In this document: positions 62,919 through 64,000 of the stretch, piece by piece
Numbering within the stretch: position 1 is the first letter of the stretch
How the letters are laid out: each line of letters opens with the position of its first letter
Assembly: GCF_011752525.1 (NCBI RefSeq)
Contig: NZ_VWXI01000005.1
Span: 186,001-250,000 of the forward strand
Reading direction: 5' to 3'
DNA from: Pantoea sp. Cy-639
GTDB lineage: Bacteria > Pseudomonadota > Gammaproteobacteria > Pseudomonadales > Pseudomonadaceae
Length of the DNA stretch: 64,000 bases
Notes under the pieces: generated by a model
What the model was told of the DNA's origin: nothing
Seen by the model: only the letters and a program-made list of their open reading frames with translations
Database searches by the model: none
Program-made: the position numbers and the translations under genes

Positions 62919-64000
62919 CAGCCAGTCACCCTTTCCGGAACCGGTTTGGTCTTCTCGAGCCTTGTGTAGAACGGCATCAGCAGGAAGTAGGCGAAATACA
63001 GCACCGTACAGACCTGCGACAGCAAGGTTCGCCCGGGCGTCGGCGCCAGGACGCCCAGCACGCCGAGAATGATGAAGGCCACACAGAACACCAGCAGGAA
63101 GACCTTGCTCAGCCAGCCCTTGTAGCGCATGGAGCGGACCGGGCTGCGGTCGAGCCAGGGCAACACGAACAGCACGGCGATCGCGGCGCCCATGGCGATG
63201 ACCCCGAACAGCTTGTCAGGCACCGCGCGCAGAATCGCGTAGAACGGCGTGAAGTACCAGACAGGGGCGATATGCTCAGGCGTCTTGAAGGCGTTGGCCT
63301 GCTCGAAGTTCGGTTTTTCCAGGAAATAGCCACCCATTTCCGGGAAGAAGAACACCACGGCACAGAACACGAAGAGGAACACCACGACGCCGGCAATATC
63401 CTTGACGGTGTAGTACGGGTGGAACGGAATGCCGTCGAGCGGAACGCCGTTCTCGTCCTTTTTCTTCTTGATGTCGACACCATCGGGGTTGTTCGAACCC
63501 ACTTCGTGCAGCGCCAGAATGTGCAGCACCACCAGACCAAGAATCACGATCGGCAGCGCCACCACGTGCAAGGCGAAGAAGCGGTTCAGGGTGATGCCCG
63601 AGATCAGGTAGTCGCCACGGATCCACTGGGTCAGGTCGTTGCCGATCACCGGGATCGCACCGAACAGCGAGATGATCACCTGGGCGCCCCAGTACGACAT
63701 CTGCCCCCAAGGCAGCAGGTAGCCCATGAAGGCCTCGGCCATCAGCGCCAGGTAGATCAGCATGCCGAACAGCCAGACCAGTTCACGCGGCTTCTGGTAG
63801 GAGCCGTAGAGCAACCCGCGGAACATGTGCAGGTAGACCACGATGAAGAATGCCGAGGCACCGGTGGAGTGCAGGTAGCGCAGGATCCAGCCGTACTCGA
63901 CGTCACGCATGATGTACTCGACCGAGGCGAATGCCTCTTCGGCCGACGGGGTGAAACTCATGGTCAGCCACACGCCGGTGACGATCTGGTTGACCAGCAC
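62918..64000 (-). CDS. petB: Cytochrome b of the bc1 complex, 5' end missing
   Basis: 360 residues are visible; about 40 at the N-terminus lie beyond the window (Pseudomonas cytochrome b is about 400). The first heme-ligand helix (LRYLHSTGASAFFIVVYLHMFRGLLYG), the Qo region and the second heme-ligand helix (LNRFFALHVVALPIVILGLVVLHILALHEVG) are present. The Qo motif that is PEWY in mitochondria is PVWY here (HIAPVWYFTPFYAILR), known in beta- and gamma-proteobacteria. It carries two b hemes for the Q cycle. Confidence 0.97.
   Translation of the reverse strand: MLVNQIVTGVWLTMSFTPSAEEAFASVEYIMRDVEYGWILRYLHSTGASAFFIVVYLHMFRGLLYGSYQKPRELVWLFGMLIYLALMAEAFMGYLLPWGQMSYWGAQVIISLFGAIPVIGNDLTQWIRGDYLISGITLNRFFALHVVALPIVILGLVVLHILALHEVGSNNPDGVDIKKKKDENGVPLDGIPFHPYYTVKDIAGVVVFLFVFCAVVFFFPEMGGYFLEKPNFEQANAFKTPEHIAPVWYFTPFYAILRAVPDKLFGVIAMGAAIAVLFVLPWLDRSPVRSMRYKGWLSKVFLLVFCVAFIILGVLGVLAPTPGRTLLSQVCTVLYFAYFLLMPFYTRLEKTKPVPERVTG

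Overview
The window is a GC-rich chromosomal segment from a gamma-proteobacterium, almost certainly a Pseudomonas of the P. putida type. The grounds are the protein sequences, several families of P. putida-like REP palindromes, and a gene order that, from memory, follows the P. aeruginosa PAO1 block PA4367 (bifA) to PA4430 (petB). No prophage, tRNA or CRISPR array was seen. Most of the content is core genome; accessory material is limited to a two-gene islet, one MITE-like element and REP pairs.

Left part (1-7.9 kb): the end of bifA (c-di-GMP phosphodiesterase), then an iron-associated envelope cluster: imelysin lipoprotein, di-heme DUF1111 lipoprotein, second imelysin lipoprotein and DUF1513 protein. 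A Fur-like box lies in front of the first gene. Two small unrecognised genes (3.24-4.12 kb) split the cluster.

7.9-17.2 kb: a MITE-like palindrome and REP pair, the MexVW-type RND pump, then the ColRS neighbourhood: a small exported protein, InaA-type kinase and methyltransferase on the minus strand, ColS/ColR, and a divergent PAP2 phosphatase. Sites resembling the ColR consensus lie before both the methyltransferase operon and the PAP2 gene, which suggests a local metal-responsive LPS/envelope module. ColS keeps all the metal-sensing residues known from P. putida.

17.3-37.4 kb: groESL with a sigma-32-like promoter, then housekeeping genes: fxsA, a HugZ-type heme protein, a DUF481 outer-membrane protein, an alkyltransferase-like DNA repair protein, ampG, an MdfA-type transporter, mscS, yajQ, panE, a PAS/HAMP histidine kinase, a PduO-type adenosyltransferase, a MutT-ThiE fusion, a GST, argJ, secA and a DciA-like gene.

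37.6-55.5 kb: the complete division and cell wall (dcw) cluster on the minus strand, transcribed mraZ-rsmH-ftsL-ftsI-murE-murF-mraY-murD-ftsW-murG-murC-ddlB-ftsQ-ftsA-ftsZ-lpxC. Most junctions overlap by 1-11 bases. A sigma-70 promoter is followed at once by three 10-bp-spaced MraZ boxes. lpxC has its own possible promoter and ends in a clear terminator.

55.7-64 kb: rnpB (RNase P RNA), rsmI, the divergent lpoA-yraN-gmhA/diaA-dolP set (same order as E. coli yraM-N-O-P), a small DUF903 lipoprotein, sspAB, and the end of petABC (cytochrome bc1), whose last gene runs off the window.
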